Assembly: GCA_002435865.1 (NCBI GenBank)
Contig: DIWV01000007.1
Coordinates: 177,611-241,610 of the forward strand
Direction: 5' to 3'
DNA: 64,000 bases
From: Cloacimonetes bacterium UBA6097
GTDB lineage: Bacteria > Cloacimonadota > Cloacimonadia > Cloacimonadales > Cloacimonadaceae
Shown here: piece after piece, positions 9,858 to 18,818 of the stretch
Layout of the letters: every line of letters begins with the position of its first letter
Numbering within the stretch: position 1 is the first letter of the stretch
The notes under the pieces: model-generated
Told to the model about the DNA's origin: nothing
What the model saw: only the letters and a program-made list of their open reading frames with translations
The model's database searches: none
Made by a program: the position numbers and the translations under genes

Positions 9858-9962
9858 ATCTACAGCGTATTTACAGCATAATTACAGTATAGTTTCTGTA
9901 TCTGAGTATACAGAAACTATACAGAAAGTATACTGCAACTATACTGCAGATATGCTGAAGAT
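9858..9962 (-). repeat. 105-bp iterated inverted-repeat element, copy A (reverse orientation)
   Basis: On + it reads as four 11-bp units (ATCTACAGCGT at 9858, ATTTACAGCAT, AATTACAGTAT, AGTTTCTGTAT), a 6-bp centre CTGAGT (9902-9907), then five 11-bp units (ATACAGAAACT, ATACAGAAAGT, ATACTGCAACT, ATACTGCAGAT, ATGCTGAAGAT). Its reverse complement has the same 5 + centre + 4 plan and the same 105-bp length as the copies at 31618 and 54836. The unit consensus is ANTTNCWGYAT. Confidence 0.9.
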
Positions 9963-10090
9963 CATAAGCATTTAGTAAGGGGAAACCGGGTTCGGAAAAG
10001 TGATTGAAAGAGTGATTCCAGATTCTAAAATGTTTACCTGATAACTCTGTTGTGTGTACTTTAAAAAGATATACAAATGCGTTAATGCCC

Positions 10091-10160
10091 GAAGTCCATT
10101 TTGCCCATTGACTTCGTTAAAAGTTGATAATATTCGTTGGCAAAAAGGACTCCCGGAAGC
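10091..10160 (+). repeat. 70-bp degenerate direct repeat, copy 1
   Basis: Begins GAAGTCCATTTTGCCC and ends CTCCCGGAAGC. It aligns without gaps to 10419-10488, 59 of 70 positions identical. Confidence 0.7.
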
Positions 10161-10300
10161 TGTGATACTCCAAGCTTGCGGGAGTTCATAATTCCGACGA
10201 AAATGAAGATGGATTACATATCTCAAGGGAATTATGGACTTCGCCAGAGTTACGTTAATATAGATTTACAAAATAAACCACTATTTGAGGAAAACAACTT

Positions 10301-10320
10301 AGTCCGTAGGACGATACTAT
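10301..10320 (+). repeat. Dispersed GTCC-N4-GGAC motif, copy 1
   Basis: Matches the consensus GTCCGNNAGGACGRYACTAT with small differences, shared with 10365, 54727 and 63345 (the last reversed). A palindrome CCCAGCAA...TTGCTGGG follows at about 10325-10344. Confidence 0.5.
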
Positions 10321-10364
10321 TTAGCCCAGCAATTCATTGCTGGGTAAAGAAATCCGCATATTCT

Positions 10365-10386
10365 GAGTCCGGAAGGACGACACTAC
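10365..10386 (+). repeat. Dispersed GTCC-N4-GGAC motif, copy 2
   Basis: Reads GAGTCCGGAAGGACGACACTAC (22 bp, shown as a match to the family of 10301-10320). The two copies lie 64 bp apart, on either side of a CCCAGCAA/TTGCTGGG hairpin. Confidence 0.5.
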
Positions 10387-10418
10387 GATTACACGGTAAA
10401 TTAATCAACGACTTTTGT

Positions 10419-10488
10419 GAAGTCCATTTTGCCCTTTGGTTGTGTTCAACATTGATAGTATTCGTTAGCAAAAAGTACTCCCGGAAGC
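10419..10488 (+). repeat. 70-bp degenerate direct repeat, copy 2
   Basis: Ungapped match to 10091-10160 with 11 substitutions. The two ends are best conserved and the middle (about positions 17-33) has diverged most. Confidence 0.7.
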
Positions 10489-10573
10489 GACGAGGAAAAG
10501 ATAAGATTCCTGCCTGCGCAGGAATGACAAAGAAGTCGGGGCGGTATGACATTCTTCTATGCAGGAATGACAA

Positions 10574-13114
10574 TCAGATGGGGAAGTCTATGATTTTGGC
10601 GGAGGACAATTCAGGATTGATTAGTTCTTTTAAGATGGCGATGGCGTGTTCTTTTGCACCCAGTCCGTTTTCTGCCACGGGTCCTGTGCAGGCGGGACAA
10701 CCGTCCTTGCAGGAGCAGTTTTTGACCAGTAGATAAGCTTCTTTGATAATGGTTTCGTTGATGCTATAGAGCTTTTTGCTGAGTCCGATGCCGCCGGGCA
10801 CATTATCATAAATTATCACAACGGGATTACCGTTGCCGAGCGGAGAATCATCCTCAGAATGGACGCCTATGTCTGTTCTGTCGCACATCAGAAAGAACGG
10901 AGCAATGTTTCCCAAAAGATAGGAAGTGGCAGCCAAACCGCTCTGGATATGCACCTGCTGTTCTGCCAAACGATGGCATCTGCCACACAGAGTGACCAGG
11001 TTTTCAGGATGGTTTGCCATCTCAGGTTTATCAAATTTCCTGAACGGGATTACGTGATGAACATCATGCGGTTTATCGCTTTCTGCTACTCCGCAATGCC
11101 TGCACCTAAACAAATCACGGGCACGGATAGCCTGCTTGATAGTGTTCCAACTGTTTCCGTAATCGTTGGTTTGATTTCGCCATAGCCCTGAATCCTTGAT
11201 GCGTTTTACTACTTCCGGGTTCAGGGAAATCCACCAGCCTTCAGTATTTAAGAATGATGGTGGTAAGTCCAGTTCGCCATATCCTATTACTTCCTGGGTA
11301 AACCAACGCAGTTTCTTGAAACCTGTAATTTCAGAAGTGACCAGGACTTTGCCATAGTACTTATTCCCTCCTGAAATAGCTTCCGATTCCAGAAGGTCGG
11401 TAAGTTCAATTTCTGTTATGCGGTTTGCCTGAGTGTAATAATTGGTGTGGATAGGTTCAATCTCTACTTTTTTGTTCTCTATATCCAGCTTTTTGACCAG
11501 CCAGGTGTCGCCATGATGCAGGTAAATTGCTTCCTCATGCGCCATCCAGAAAGCGCTGAGCTCGTCCACCATGCCAATCAGTTCGTCTTTATAGTTTATC
11601 AAATACAGTCCAGGAGCGTTTCTGATGGAGATATCACCGGCAGGATAGGTCTCCAGAATACCAGTATAGCGGTTGCCAACCTTGCGGATTTTGCCTTCTT
11701 TAAGCAGCATTTGCAAATAGGGCAGGATTTCTATAGGCGATAATGAGCCATAGTTTTCAGATTCCAGTAATGCCATTTCAAATACGGCGCAGAGCAGATG
11801 AGCTTTTAGTATTTCCGGGTTATCGGGATCGATGAGTGCCTGCTCCGGTGATTTATCCCACAAGAACTCTGGATGTGCGCAGATATACTGATCCAGGGCA
11901 GTGGAAGATGCTATCAGAGCTGCAAAGGAACTTTTACCCTTTCTGCCTGCTCTGCCAGCCTGCTGGCGTGTGGCAGAAATACTGCCGGGGTAACCGTTGA
12001 GAAAAACTGCGTCCAGGCCGCCGATGTCAATCCCTAGTTCCAATGCATTGGTAGATATGACAATATTGGTCTCACCGTCCCTGAGTTGTTTTTCTATAGC
12101 ACGTCTTTGTTCAGGTAAATAACCGCTGCGGTAAGACTGTATTTTACTTTTTAGCAGAGTTTTATCCTGCAGGTAGATATATAGCATTTCAGCGCTGCGG
12201 CGGGAGATGGTAAAAAGCAGAGCCTGTGCATTGGTATCCAGAAACCTGTTTGCCATGGAAACGCTTTCAATCATTGAGCTCTTGCGGATACCCAAATCAG
12301 GATTCAGCATGGGAGGATTAATGATGTGAAAATAGCGTTTGCCATGCGGCGAAGTGTCTTTATCAATCAAACTAATCGGGTTTTCCACCAGTGTTTCCAC
12401 AAATTCACGGGCATTGGAAAGAGTGGCTGAGGTAAAAATAAACTGTGGATGTGAGCCATAAAAAGCGGCAATGCGTTTCAAACGACGGATGACATTGGCA
12501 ATATGCGAACCGAAAACACCACGATAGATATGCACTTCATCTATTATCACATACTTAAGATTGGCAAAGAAAGTGCTCCACATCGTATGATGCGGTAAAA
12601 TTCCCAGATGCAGCATATCAGGATTGGTAAAGACAAGGCTTGCCTGCTTGCGGATAAGTGTTCTTTGACCGGTGGGAGTATCACCGTCATAAATGCCTGT
12701 GTAGTAAGGCTTCTTTCTGTTTTGTCCGGCAGAAAACAGAGCCAGGAAGTTATCAAGTTTCTGGTGCTGGTCTTGTGCCAGTGCTTTGGTAGGGTAGATG
12801 AGCAGGATTCTGGCATTGGGATTGATGCTTAGAGTTTGCATTATGGGAATTTGATAGGTGAGGCTTTTACCGCTGGCAACACCTGTGCTGACAACGATAT
12901 TCCTGCCGTCCAGAACATGTTGAATTGCATCCACCTGATGTTTGTATAGTCTTGTAATCCCTGTTTTGTTCAAAGTCTGTATAACCTGTGCATCCAGATT
13001 GGGAGGAAAATCCTGCCAGACTGCTGACTGTTCAGGCAAAACCTGCTCTGAGACAAGGTTGTCTGTGTAGGATTTGGAGCTTTTCAGCTTGTAGACAAAG
13101 TCATCAATCAACAT
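10574..13114 (-). CDS. DEAD/DEAH-box helicase, MrfA/YprA-like with C-terminal DUF1998-type Cys cluster and embedded HNH motif
   Basis: 846 residues of a superfamily 2 helicase. Visible motifs: Q motif LYKHQ (56-60), Walker A GVASGKS (78-84), DEVH (192-195), SAT (229-231), TNALELGID in the second lobe and QQAGRAGRKG (384-393). The C-terminus has the MZB/DUF1998 signature FFLMCDRTDIG (741-750), IYDNVPGGIGL (768-778) and the four-Cys cluster C800, C802, C806, C809, as in the MrfA/YprA repair helicases. Unexpectedly, residues about 661-720 form an HNH motif (CRHC at 671-674, DVHHVIP at 684-690, NLVTLCGRCH at 705-714) inserted just before the FFLMCD segment. A combined DNA unwinding and cutting role in repair or defence is inferred. 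The start has only a weak AAGGT upstream. There is no obvious operon partner. Confidence 0.88.
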   Translation of the reverse strand: MLIDDFVYKLKSSKSYTDNLVSEQVLPEQSAVWQDFPPNLDAQVIQTLNKTGITRLYKHQVDAIQHVLDGRNIVVSTGVASGKSLTYQIPIMQTLSINPNARILLIYPTKALAQDQHQKLDNFLALFSAGQNRKKPYYTGIYDGDTPTGQRTLIRKQASLVFTNPDMLHLGILPHHTMWSTFFANLKYVIIDEVHIYRGVFGSHIANVIRRLKRIAAFYGSHPQFIFTSATLSNAREFVETLVENPISLIDKDTSPHGKRYFHIINPPMLNPDLGIRKSSMIESVSMANRFLDTNAQALLFTISRRSAEMLYIYLQDKTLLKSKIQSYRSGYLPEQRRAIEKQLRDGETNIVISTNALELGIDIGGLDAVFLNGYPGSISATRQQAGRAGRKGKSSFAALIASSTALDQYICAHPEFLWDKSPEQALIDPDNPEILKAHLLCAVFEMALLESENYGSLSPIEILPYLQMLLKEGKIRKVGNRYTGILETYPAGDISIRNAPGLYLINYKDELIGMVDELSAFWMAHEEAIYLHHGDTWLVKKLDIENKKVEIEPIHTNYYTQANRITEIELTDLLESEAISGGNKYYGKVLVTSEITGFKKLRWFTQEVIGYGELDLPPSFLNTEGWWISLNPEVVKRIKDSGLWRNQTNDYGNSWNTIKQAIRARDLFRCRHCGVAESDKPHDVHHVIPFRKFDKPEMANHPENLVTLCGRCHRLAEQQVHIQSGLAATSYLLGNIAPFFLMCDRTDIGVHSEDDSPLGNGNPVVIIYDNVPGGIGLSKKLYSINETIIKEAYLLVKNCSCKDGCPACTGPVAENGLGAKEHAIAILKELINPELSSAKIIDFPI

Positions 13115-13144
13115 GTTAATACTTATACCTTATTTTGCTATTTA

Positions 13145-13166
13145 GAGACACAGAGACACAGAGAGA
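13145..13166. repeat. Short GAGACACA-type simple repeat
   Basis: A tandem GAGACACA tract between two minus-strand genes. It resembles the CACAGA-rich sequence at 56944-57157 and may be a remnant of that element. Confidence 0.35.
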
Positions 13167-13189
13167 AAGTGAGAAAAGAGAGGTCATGA

Positions 13190-15187
13190 TTAGTAAATCA
13201 CCAGCTTGAAAGTTGAAGTGTATTTTGGTGAGTTTATCTTTAATAAGTAAATGCCTGGTTTTAAATCTGTATCATTGCCTTTGTGCCAGGTGTATTCTGT
13301 GGTTTGTTTTATGGTTTTAATGTTTTGTCCTTTTATATTAAATATAGATAAATCAAAGGGAGCTCTATCGTTGTTTTCAATTCTAAACCAGTCTTTAGCA
13401 GGATTGGGATATATTCTGAATTCAGGTTTAGGAACAATGTTTTCATCCTGATTACCAGTATTCCGGGAGATAACAATATCGTCAAAGCATAGAGCAAAAG
13501 CATCCCAGCTTACACATTGCCAGGCTAAATAGACCTGCTGACCTGTATATTCTGAAAGACTATAGATTATTTGCGTCCAATCTGCCGGAACAGCCAGCCA
13601 TGGTTCTGTGGATAACGGAATAAATGATGATATTGTGTTATCGGTTGTGGAAACCAGAAACCTCATTCTTTCCAAGCCATAGTCAGCAGTATATGATCTT
13701 GCCCAGAAACTGAGTTCATAACCATTCTGGATTGTCATAGCAGGGGATATCAGCCAATCGTTATTAGGCGGGTTGGTGCTGTCTATACATAACAGCATCT
13801 TCTGTCCGTTATGTGCTGCAATATTTGTGATGGGAGGATTAGTCTGAGCCGGATTAAAGACTAACCAACTCATAGGAGTACCTTCATTCGGGAAATTGGT
13901 ATTGCTGAATTGCCAGGTATTGGAATTATCCATATCGTATAATGTCCAGTCGGGTATCGAAGTTATAAAATCTGACTGATTATCAAAGCTCATCTGCCAG
14001 ACAGGCAGGGAACCGGGAATTGTTACTGATACTGAGTTGGAAGGGGGAGAGATCTGATTAAGGTAATTAACTGCTTCCACCTGGTACCAGTAAGTTTGGT
14101 TTGGCAGGGCAGAAGTATCTGTAAAGTTGGTCCCGATACAGATATCTATCAATTGTTGATTCCTGAGAATCCTGTAGCTGACTATTGTACCCTGCTCAGG
14201 TGCCTGCCAATGCAGCTGAACATCCATTCCAACTGTCATTGCAGTCAGGTTTAAAGGAGCAGTCAATGTTTCTCCGGCAGTTGTAAAAGTCCAGATATCA
14301 CCTGCAAATGTATTATCTCCCTGATGGGCAATTACCTGCCATCGATAGGGAGTGAGCAGAGATAAATCCATATTAGGAGTCCAGCTTTGTTCTGTCAGGT
14401 CAAATGCAACCTGCTGTAAGGTCTGGCTGGCAGGAGCAAAGAGAACATCCCAGCTATCTGCATTGCTTTGCCATAACAGGGATGTAGCAATTGATATTCC
14501 TTCAGCTGAATCAGCCGGTGTTGGTGAATGTGGTGTATAGATAATGGGTTGTATATCAATTCGCAGATTTGGCCGTACTGAGAGGGGATTATAAGGATTG
14601 TTGTTATAGGCAGGTGGAGGAGTTGCAGGATCAGGATTTATAGTCATTGTGTGAATTTCCAGGGATAGAGGTAAGGAAGTTTCAGTACAATAAAAGTCAT
14701 CTCCTAAAGAACTGCTGCCCGGAGTATTTTCATCAATTGCAATAACAAGATTACCTGTTCCGGAATAGTTATAAATACTGCTTAAGGGTATTGTTAGCCA
14801 GCCTGTTCCGGGTAAAGCTGATGAAAACCACTGTTGTTGTAAATCTCCCTGAAAAACAAGCTGCAGGCTGTCAAATGGAACCCAGTCTGTCAGTGAAGTA
14901 AATCTGTCTCTGCTTACAGTTCCCAGATAGATATTCAATTGGTAATTATTTGCCAGGAAGATATTCCCACCGACTGAATATTGAAAAGCAACAGAAGAAA
15001 TATAGCCACCGGAGCCTATTTCCTGTTCTGTAAAAATTGATTGTGAATACGAGTAGTTTAAAGCCGGTTCTATTGGAAGGCATTTATTTACCAATATTCC
15101 GTTTCCTATTTGGATTACAATGCCGGGAAGAGAACATGTGAACAGTATCAAAAATAATATATTTAACATTGGTTTGTAATACTTCAT
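13190..15187 (-). CDS. Secreted surface protein with FN3 and choice-of-anchor J-like domains and T9SS type A sorting tail
   Basis: The start is placed at MKYYKPMLNILFLILFTCSLPG because it gives a signal peptide and is preceded by GAGGT nine bases upstream; the longer frame from 15259 would begin inside a TTGACA box. The 665-residue product has, in order, a module of about 180 residues (CLPIEP...YSYSQSI) also found twice in the C25 peptidase, an FN3 domain (APLNLTAMTVGMDVQLHW), a jelly-roll choice-of-anchor J/cleaved-adhesin-type domain (WQMSFDNQ to CFDDIVISR), and a type A sorting tail (FRIYPNPAKDWFRI, then GIYLLKI). It is probably exported through T9SS and anchored at the cell surface. The ligand is unknown. 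Confidence 0.85.
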   Translation of the reverse strand: MKYYKPMLNILFLILFTCSLPGIVIQIGNGILVNKCLPIEPALNYSYSQSIFTEQEIGSGGYISSVAFQYSVGGNIFLANNYQLNIYLGTVSRDRFTSLTDWVPFDSLQLVFQGDLQQQWFSSALPGTGWLTIPLSSIYNYSGTGNLVIAIDENTPGSSSLGDDFYCTETSLPLSLEIHTMTINPDPATPPPAYNNNPYNPLSVRPNLRIDIQPIIYTPHSPTPADSAEGISIATSLLWQSNADSWDVLFAPASQTLQQVAFDLTEQSWTPNMDLSLLTPYRWQVIAHQGDNTFAGDIWTFTTAGETLTAPLNLTAMTVGMDVQLHWQAPEQGTIVSYRILRNQQLIDICIGTNFTDTSALPNQTYWYQVEAVNYLNQISPPSNSVSVTIPGSLPVWQMSFDNQSDFITSIPDWTLYDMDNSNTWQFSNTNFPNEGTPMSWLVFNPAQTNPPITNIAAHNGQKMLLCIDSTNPPNNDWLISPAMTIQNGYELSFWARSYTADYGLERMRFLVSTTDNTISSFIPLSTEPWLAVPADWTQIIYSLSEYTGQQVYLAWQCVSWDAFALCFDDIVISRNTGNQDENIVPKPEFRIYPNPAKDWFRIENNDRAPFDLSIFNIKGQNIKTIKQTTEYTWHKGNDTDLKPGIYLLKINSPKYTSTFKLVIY

Positions 15188-15227
15188 AAAATTAACCTCA
15201 CGAAAATCAATTAAGAGGCAGGATAAA

Positions 15228-15259
15228 ATAATACCTACAGATACCTTACTAACTGTCAA
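15228..15259 (-). promoter_or_regulatory. Possible promoter of the minus-strand surface protein
   Basis: On the minus strand TTGACA (15254-15259) is followed after 20 bp by TATTAT (15228-15233). The spacer is longer than usual, so this is only a candidate. It would give a leader of about 35 nt. Confidence 0.3.
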
Positions 15260-15317
15260 GAGAATTGTTAAATTGTAGCAAGAATAGAGGTTAGTATTAA
15301 AGAAATTAATTTTTTTC

Positions 15318-15346
15318 TTGACTAATTTTTGGCATAGATTTATGAG
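15318..15346 (+). promoter_or_regulatory. Sigma70-type promoter upstream of the lamin-tail surface protein
   Basis: TTGACT (15318-15323), 17-bp spacer, TATGAG (15341-15346), about 100 nt before the ATG at 15453. It is divergent from the minus-strand gene starting at 15187. Confidence 0.45.
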
Positions 15347-15452
15347 AGAATTAAACTATAGAAGTGTCTCTAAAATTTTGTAAAACATTATGGGCATTGA
15401 TAAAATGACCCGATAAATTTAAACGAATTTTAAAAAAATAGCGAGGTGACAA

Positions 15453-18400
15453 ATGAAAAAGAGATTTTATTTCTTAACATTTCTATTCATTCTTTTTTCT
15501 ATTTCCGCATCTTATGCATTAACTGCAGGAGATATTGCAATAATTGGTGTTAATGCAGATGCATCAAAGAGCATGGTATTTGTTGCACTGGCAGATATAC
15601 CTGCCAGCACTACCATATCTTTTACCGATAATGCCTGGAATGCCTCAACTGAAGCTTGGCGTACAGGAGAGGGCACCTTTACCTGGTCCAATTCGTCAAT
15701 CACAACAAAGGGAACTGTGGTTACAATTACTATGGGTGCTCCGACTTCACCTTTTACAGTTAATGTTGGTTCTGTTACCACAAACACTAATTTCAATATG
15801 GCCACAAGCGGCGACCAGGTCTTAGCTTATGAAGGTTCGACAGCTCCGACCACAAATAGCTCAGCTCTATGGTTATATGGCTTCTCCCTGGAGAATTGGG
15901 TATGGGCAAATAACACAAATACATCAGATATTCCCACAGCTTTATCCGGAGCAAATGTTGGACTTACCAGTTCATCAACTGAAAAGGACAATGGATATTT
16001 TGCCAATGGTTCTTCTTCACAGACTTCTGTATCAGTTTCAGGAACAAAAGCTGAATTACTGGCATTATTCACAGATAATACTAAATATTACACTAATGAT
16101 ACAGGACCGCTAACTTTTCCTACCTATACTATAACTGTTACAACCGGTGGCGGTAACCAAGCTCCGGCAATCAGCAATATTGTTTTAAATCCTGCAGCTG
16201 ATTATGTCTCAACAACAACGGTTGAGGTTTCTGCAGATATTACTGACTCAGACGGCACAGTTGATACAACACTAGTTAAATGGGGTACTTCCACAGGTAC
16301 ATATCCCAATACTATAAATATGTCGCTTGATTCAGGTGATACATATATAACTGATTCAGATATTCCTGCCCAAAGTGACGGAACGACCGTTTATTTCGTA
16401 GTTTATGCTGTAGATGATGCTGATGATTCCACCACTTCAAGCGAACAAAGTTATACCGTCAGGAATCCTTCTACAACCACTCTTCCTTATTCAGAGACAT
16501 TTGATGCTGATTTGGGAGATTGTTATGCATATAATGTTGCAGGTACAAATCCCTGGTTCTTCGGAACTACATCAGCATCCTGCAATGGTTTTGGTGGTCA
16601 GAATCCCGAGGAACAATGGCTTGTGTTACCGGGTATAAACATGGATAACTACTCTAACGAAAGAATGAGCTTTAATAATTATGTAAAATACGGCACTATA
16701 GATACGAATAATTATTTGAAACTGTATTATTCTACAAATTATTATGGTATCGGTGCACCTTCCGGTGCTTCCTGGACAGAAATTACTTTCACCCAACCTA
16801 CTACCGGTACAGTTGGAAGCACAGAGCTTTCTGCATTTTCCGGTATTCTGGATTTATCCGGTATCAGTGGAACCAGTGTTTATTTTGCCTTTAAATATTA
16901 CTCTACTAATAGCCCCAGTTTATGGAGAGTAGATGATATCTCTATATATCTTGCTTCTCCGGTTATCTTGGTTGATCCTTCAACTCTTACCGGATTTACT
17001 TATGAATATGGCAGCGGACCTTCAACCGAACAGACATTCACTATCAGTGGTGCAGACTTAAGCCAAAACATCAGTATAGCTGCTTCTACCAATTATGAAA
17101 TTTCTCTTACATCCGGCAGCGGTTATACAACTCCATTAGTACTTACTCAGGTTGGTGGAGTTGTTGCAACAGATACTGTTTATGTGCGTCTAAAATCCGG
17201 CTTAGCTATCGGAGATTATAATAGTGAGGTTATTACTGCTACATCTTCGGGTGCTACAAATAAAACAGTTACCTGCAGCGGTTCAGTTTCAACTCCACCC
17301 CCACCAGATCCTCCCGATGCAACTGCTCCATCAGGAATAGATACCGATAGTTTCTATGCAAATTGGGATGCTGTTTCCGGTGCAACCAGTTACAGACTGG
17401 ATGTATATACAAGTGGTGGATATGCTTCAGATTTATTCTTCTCTGAATATATTGAAGGCAGCAGTAATAATAAGGTTCTTGAGATATTCAATGGAACTGG
17501 TGCTACTGTGGACTTGGGTAATTATACAGTATACCTGTATGCCAATGGGTCAGCTACTCCCACTGCTACCCTTGCAATGTCCGGTTCTCTTGCCCACAAT
17601 GATGTTTATGTTATAGCCAATTCCAGCTCAAGTGCTCCATTCCTTGCTTTGGCTGATATCACGTCTGGTGTTGCCAACTTCAACGGTGATGATGCACTTG
17701 GGTTAGAGAATGAATTGACTAAAGGTTATGCTGACATTCTTGGTCAAATTGGCAGTGATCCCGGTTCTGCCTGGGGAACTGCTCCTCTGACAACAGTTAA
17801 CCAGACTCTGGTCAGGAAAAGCTCTGTCACAGGCGGCGTTACATCAAATCCCACAGGTTTCCCAACCCTTTCAACCGAATGGGATGCTTATGATATTGAT
17901 ACAATTACATATCTTGGCTCTCATACAATGAGTTCATCTAATTATGTAAGCGGTTATCAGGACTTGAATGTCGGTAATGTAACAAGTTATGAGGTTACAG
18001 ATTTAAGCTCCGGAACCACATATTACTATGTCGTAAGAGCAGTCGGTGCTTATGGTACCAGTGCAAACTCTGATGAACAGAGTGCAACTACTGATGCACC
18101 TCTACCGGTTGAACTTTCTTCTTTTACTGCTATCGTTACATCTCAGTATTTTGTAACCCTGAAATGGACTACTCAGTCAGAAACCAATATGCAGGGATAT
18201 TATATATTCCGCAATAATGTTAACAGCCTTAATTCAGCTTACCAGATTCCTTCCCTGATCATGGCTACCAATACTTCTAACGAAACAAGCTATGCATTCA
18301 CAGACCAGGAAGTTGAACCCGGTAATACATATTTCTACTGGCTTCAGGCAATGGAATTAAACGGAGAATCCAATTTCCACGGTCCTATCAGCGTTATTAT

Positions 18401-18716
18401 CAACACCAACAATGATACTCCGACTCCTGTTATTCCCAAAGTCACTGAATTGCGTGATGCCTATCCCAATCCATTCAATCCTAGAACCTATATTCCTTAT
18501 ACGATTAAGGATGCTGGTAATGTAAAGATTGAGATATTTAATTTAAAGGGACAGGTCATCTGGAGTGAATCCCAGAATCATTCTGTACCGGGATATTATC
18601 AGACCAACTGGGATGGCAGAGACATGAACGGCAATGCTGTAAGCTCAGGTGTATATTATTACAGAATGACTTCCGGCAAATACACTTCCAGTAAGAAAGT
18701 CGTCCTGATGAAATAA
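15453..18716 (+). CDS. Secreted protein with lamin-tail-like domain and FlgD-like/T9SS type A C-terminus
   Basis: 1087 residues with a signal peptide (FYFLTFLFILFSISASYA) and a strong GAGGTGA site before the ATG. The N-terminal region (AGDIAIIGVNADASKSMVF) resembles domains found with extracellular nucleases and lamin-tail proteins. Next come an Ig-like region, a choice-of-anchor domain (LPYSETFDADLGDCY to WRVDDISIY), and a lamin-tail-like domain (FFSEYIEGSSNNKVLEIFNGT to ILGQIGSD). An FN3-like stretch follows, then the C-terminal FlgD-like tail (LRDAYPNPFNPRTYIPY, then GVYYYRM and KKVVLMK). It should leave through T9SS and stay at the surface. No catalytic motif is recognised, so an adhesive or structural role is inferred. 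Confidence 0.85.
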   Translation: MKKRFYFLTFLFILFSISASYALTAGDIAIIGVNADASKSMVFVALADIPASTTISFTDNAWNASTEAWRTGEGTFTWSNSSITTKGTVVTITMGAPTSPFTVNVGSVTTNTNFNMATSGDQVLAYEGSTAPTTNSSALWLYGFSLENWVWANNTNTSDIPTALSGANVGLTSSSTEKDNGYFANGSSSQTSVSVSGTKAELLALFTDNTKYYTNDTGPLTFPTYTITVTTGGGNQAPAISNIVLNPAADYVSTTTVEVSADITDSDGTVDTTLVKWGTSTGTYPNTINMSLDSGDTYITDSDIPAQSDGTTVYFVVYAVDDADDSTTSSEQSYTVRNPSTTTLPYSETFDADLGDCYAYNVAGTNPWFFGTTSASCNGFGGQNPEEQWLVLPGINMDNYSNERMSFNNYVKYGTIDTNNYLKLYYSTNYYGIGAPSGASWTEITFTQPTTGTVGSTELSAFSGILDLSGISGTSVYFAFKYYSTNSPSLWRVDDISIYLASPVILVDPSTLTGFTYEYGSGPSTEQTFTISGADLSQNISIAASTNYEISLTSGSGYTTPLVLTQVGGVVATDTVYVRLKSGLAIGDYNSEVITATSSGATNKTVTCSGSVSTPPPPDPPDATAPSGIDTDSFYANWDAVSGATSYRLDVYTSGGYASDLFFSEYIEGSSNNKVLEIFNGTGATVDLGNYTVYLYANGSATPTATLAMSGSLAHNDVYVIANSSSSAPFLALADITSGVANFNGDDALGLENELTKGYADILGQIGSDPGSAWGTAPLTTVNQTLVRKSSVTGGVTSNPTGFPTLSTEWDAYDIDTITYLGSHTMSSSNYVSGYQDLNVGNVTSYEVTDLSSGTTYYYVVRAVGAYGTSANSDEQSATTDAPLPVELSSFTAIVTSQYFVTLKWTTQSETNMQGYYIFRNNVNSLNSAYQIPSLIMATNTSNETSYAFTDQEVEPGNTYFYWLQAMELNGESNFHGPISVIINTNNDTPTPVIPKVTELRDAYPNPFNPRTYIPYTIKDAGNVKIEIFNLKGQVIWSESQNHSVPGYYQTNWDGRDMNGNAVSSGVYYYRMTSGKYTSSKKVVLMK

Positions 18717-18738
18717 CTCATTAATCAATCAACTATAA

Positions 18739-18778
18739 AAAAGAGGCTGCCATTAAAAGGCAGCCTCTTTTTTTTTAA
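18739..18778 (+). terminator. Rho-independent terminator
   Basis: GAGGCTGCC pairs with GGCAGCCTC across an ATTAAAA loop, followed by a run of T. It lies 22 nt after the stop of the lamin-tail gene. Confidence 0.85.
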
Positions 18779-18818
18779 TATATTCCTTCTGCATCCTACA
18801 GAGATTGCCCTGGTTTCT

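Larger units (their letters stand above)
9416..10573. other. Gene-free, repeat-rich convergent intergenic region
   Basis: About 1.16 kb between convergent genes. It holds REP-like palindromes, a terminator hairpin, two near-identical 92-bp direct repeats, one 105-bp iterated inverted element, a 70-bp degenerate direct repeat pair and two copies of a GTCC...GGAC motif, each listed separately. Reading frames here, including a 199-codon frame on + that runs into the helicase gene, have no convincing ribosome binding site or protein-like content. No tRNA or other RNA gene was recognised. Confidence 0.7.

Noticed and set aside
9858..9962. CRISPR array
   Set aside because: Units are 11 bp, contiguous with no spacers, and inverted around a centre. 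No cas genes are present.
10137..10736. 199-codon open frame on +
   Set aside because: It overlaps the 3' end of the helicase, spans several non-coding repeats, has no ribosome site and its translation lacks protein-like character.
15188..15259. Longer N-terminus for the minus-strand surface protein
   Set aside because: It would start at a TTG inside a TTGACA box and put 24 extra residues before a good signal peptide; GAGGT supports the ATG at 15187.
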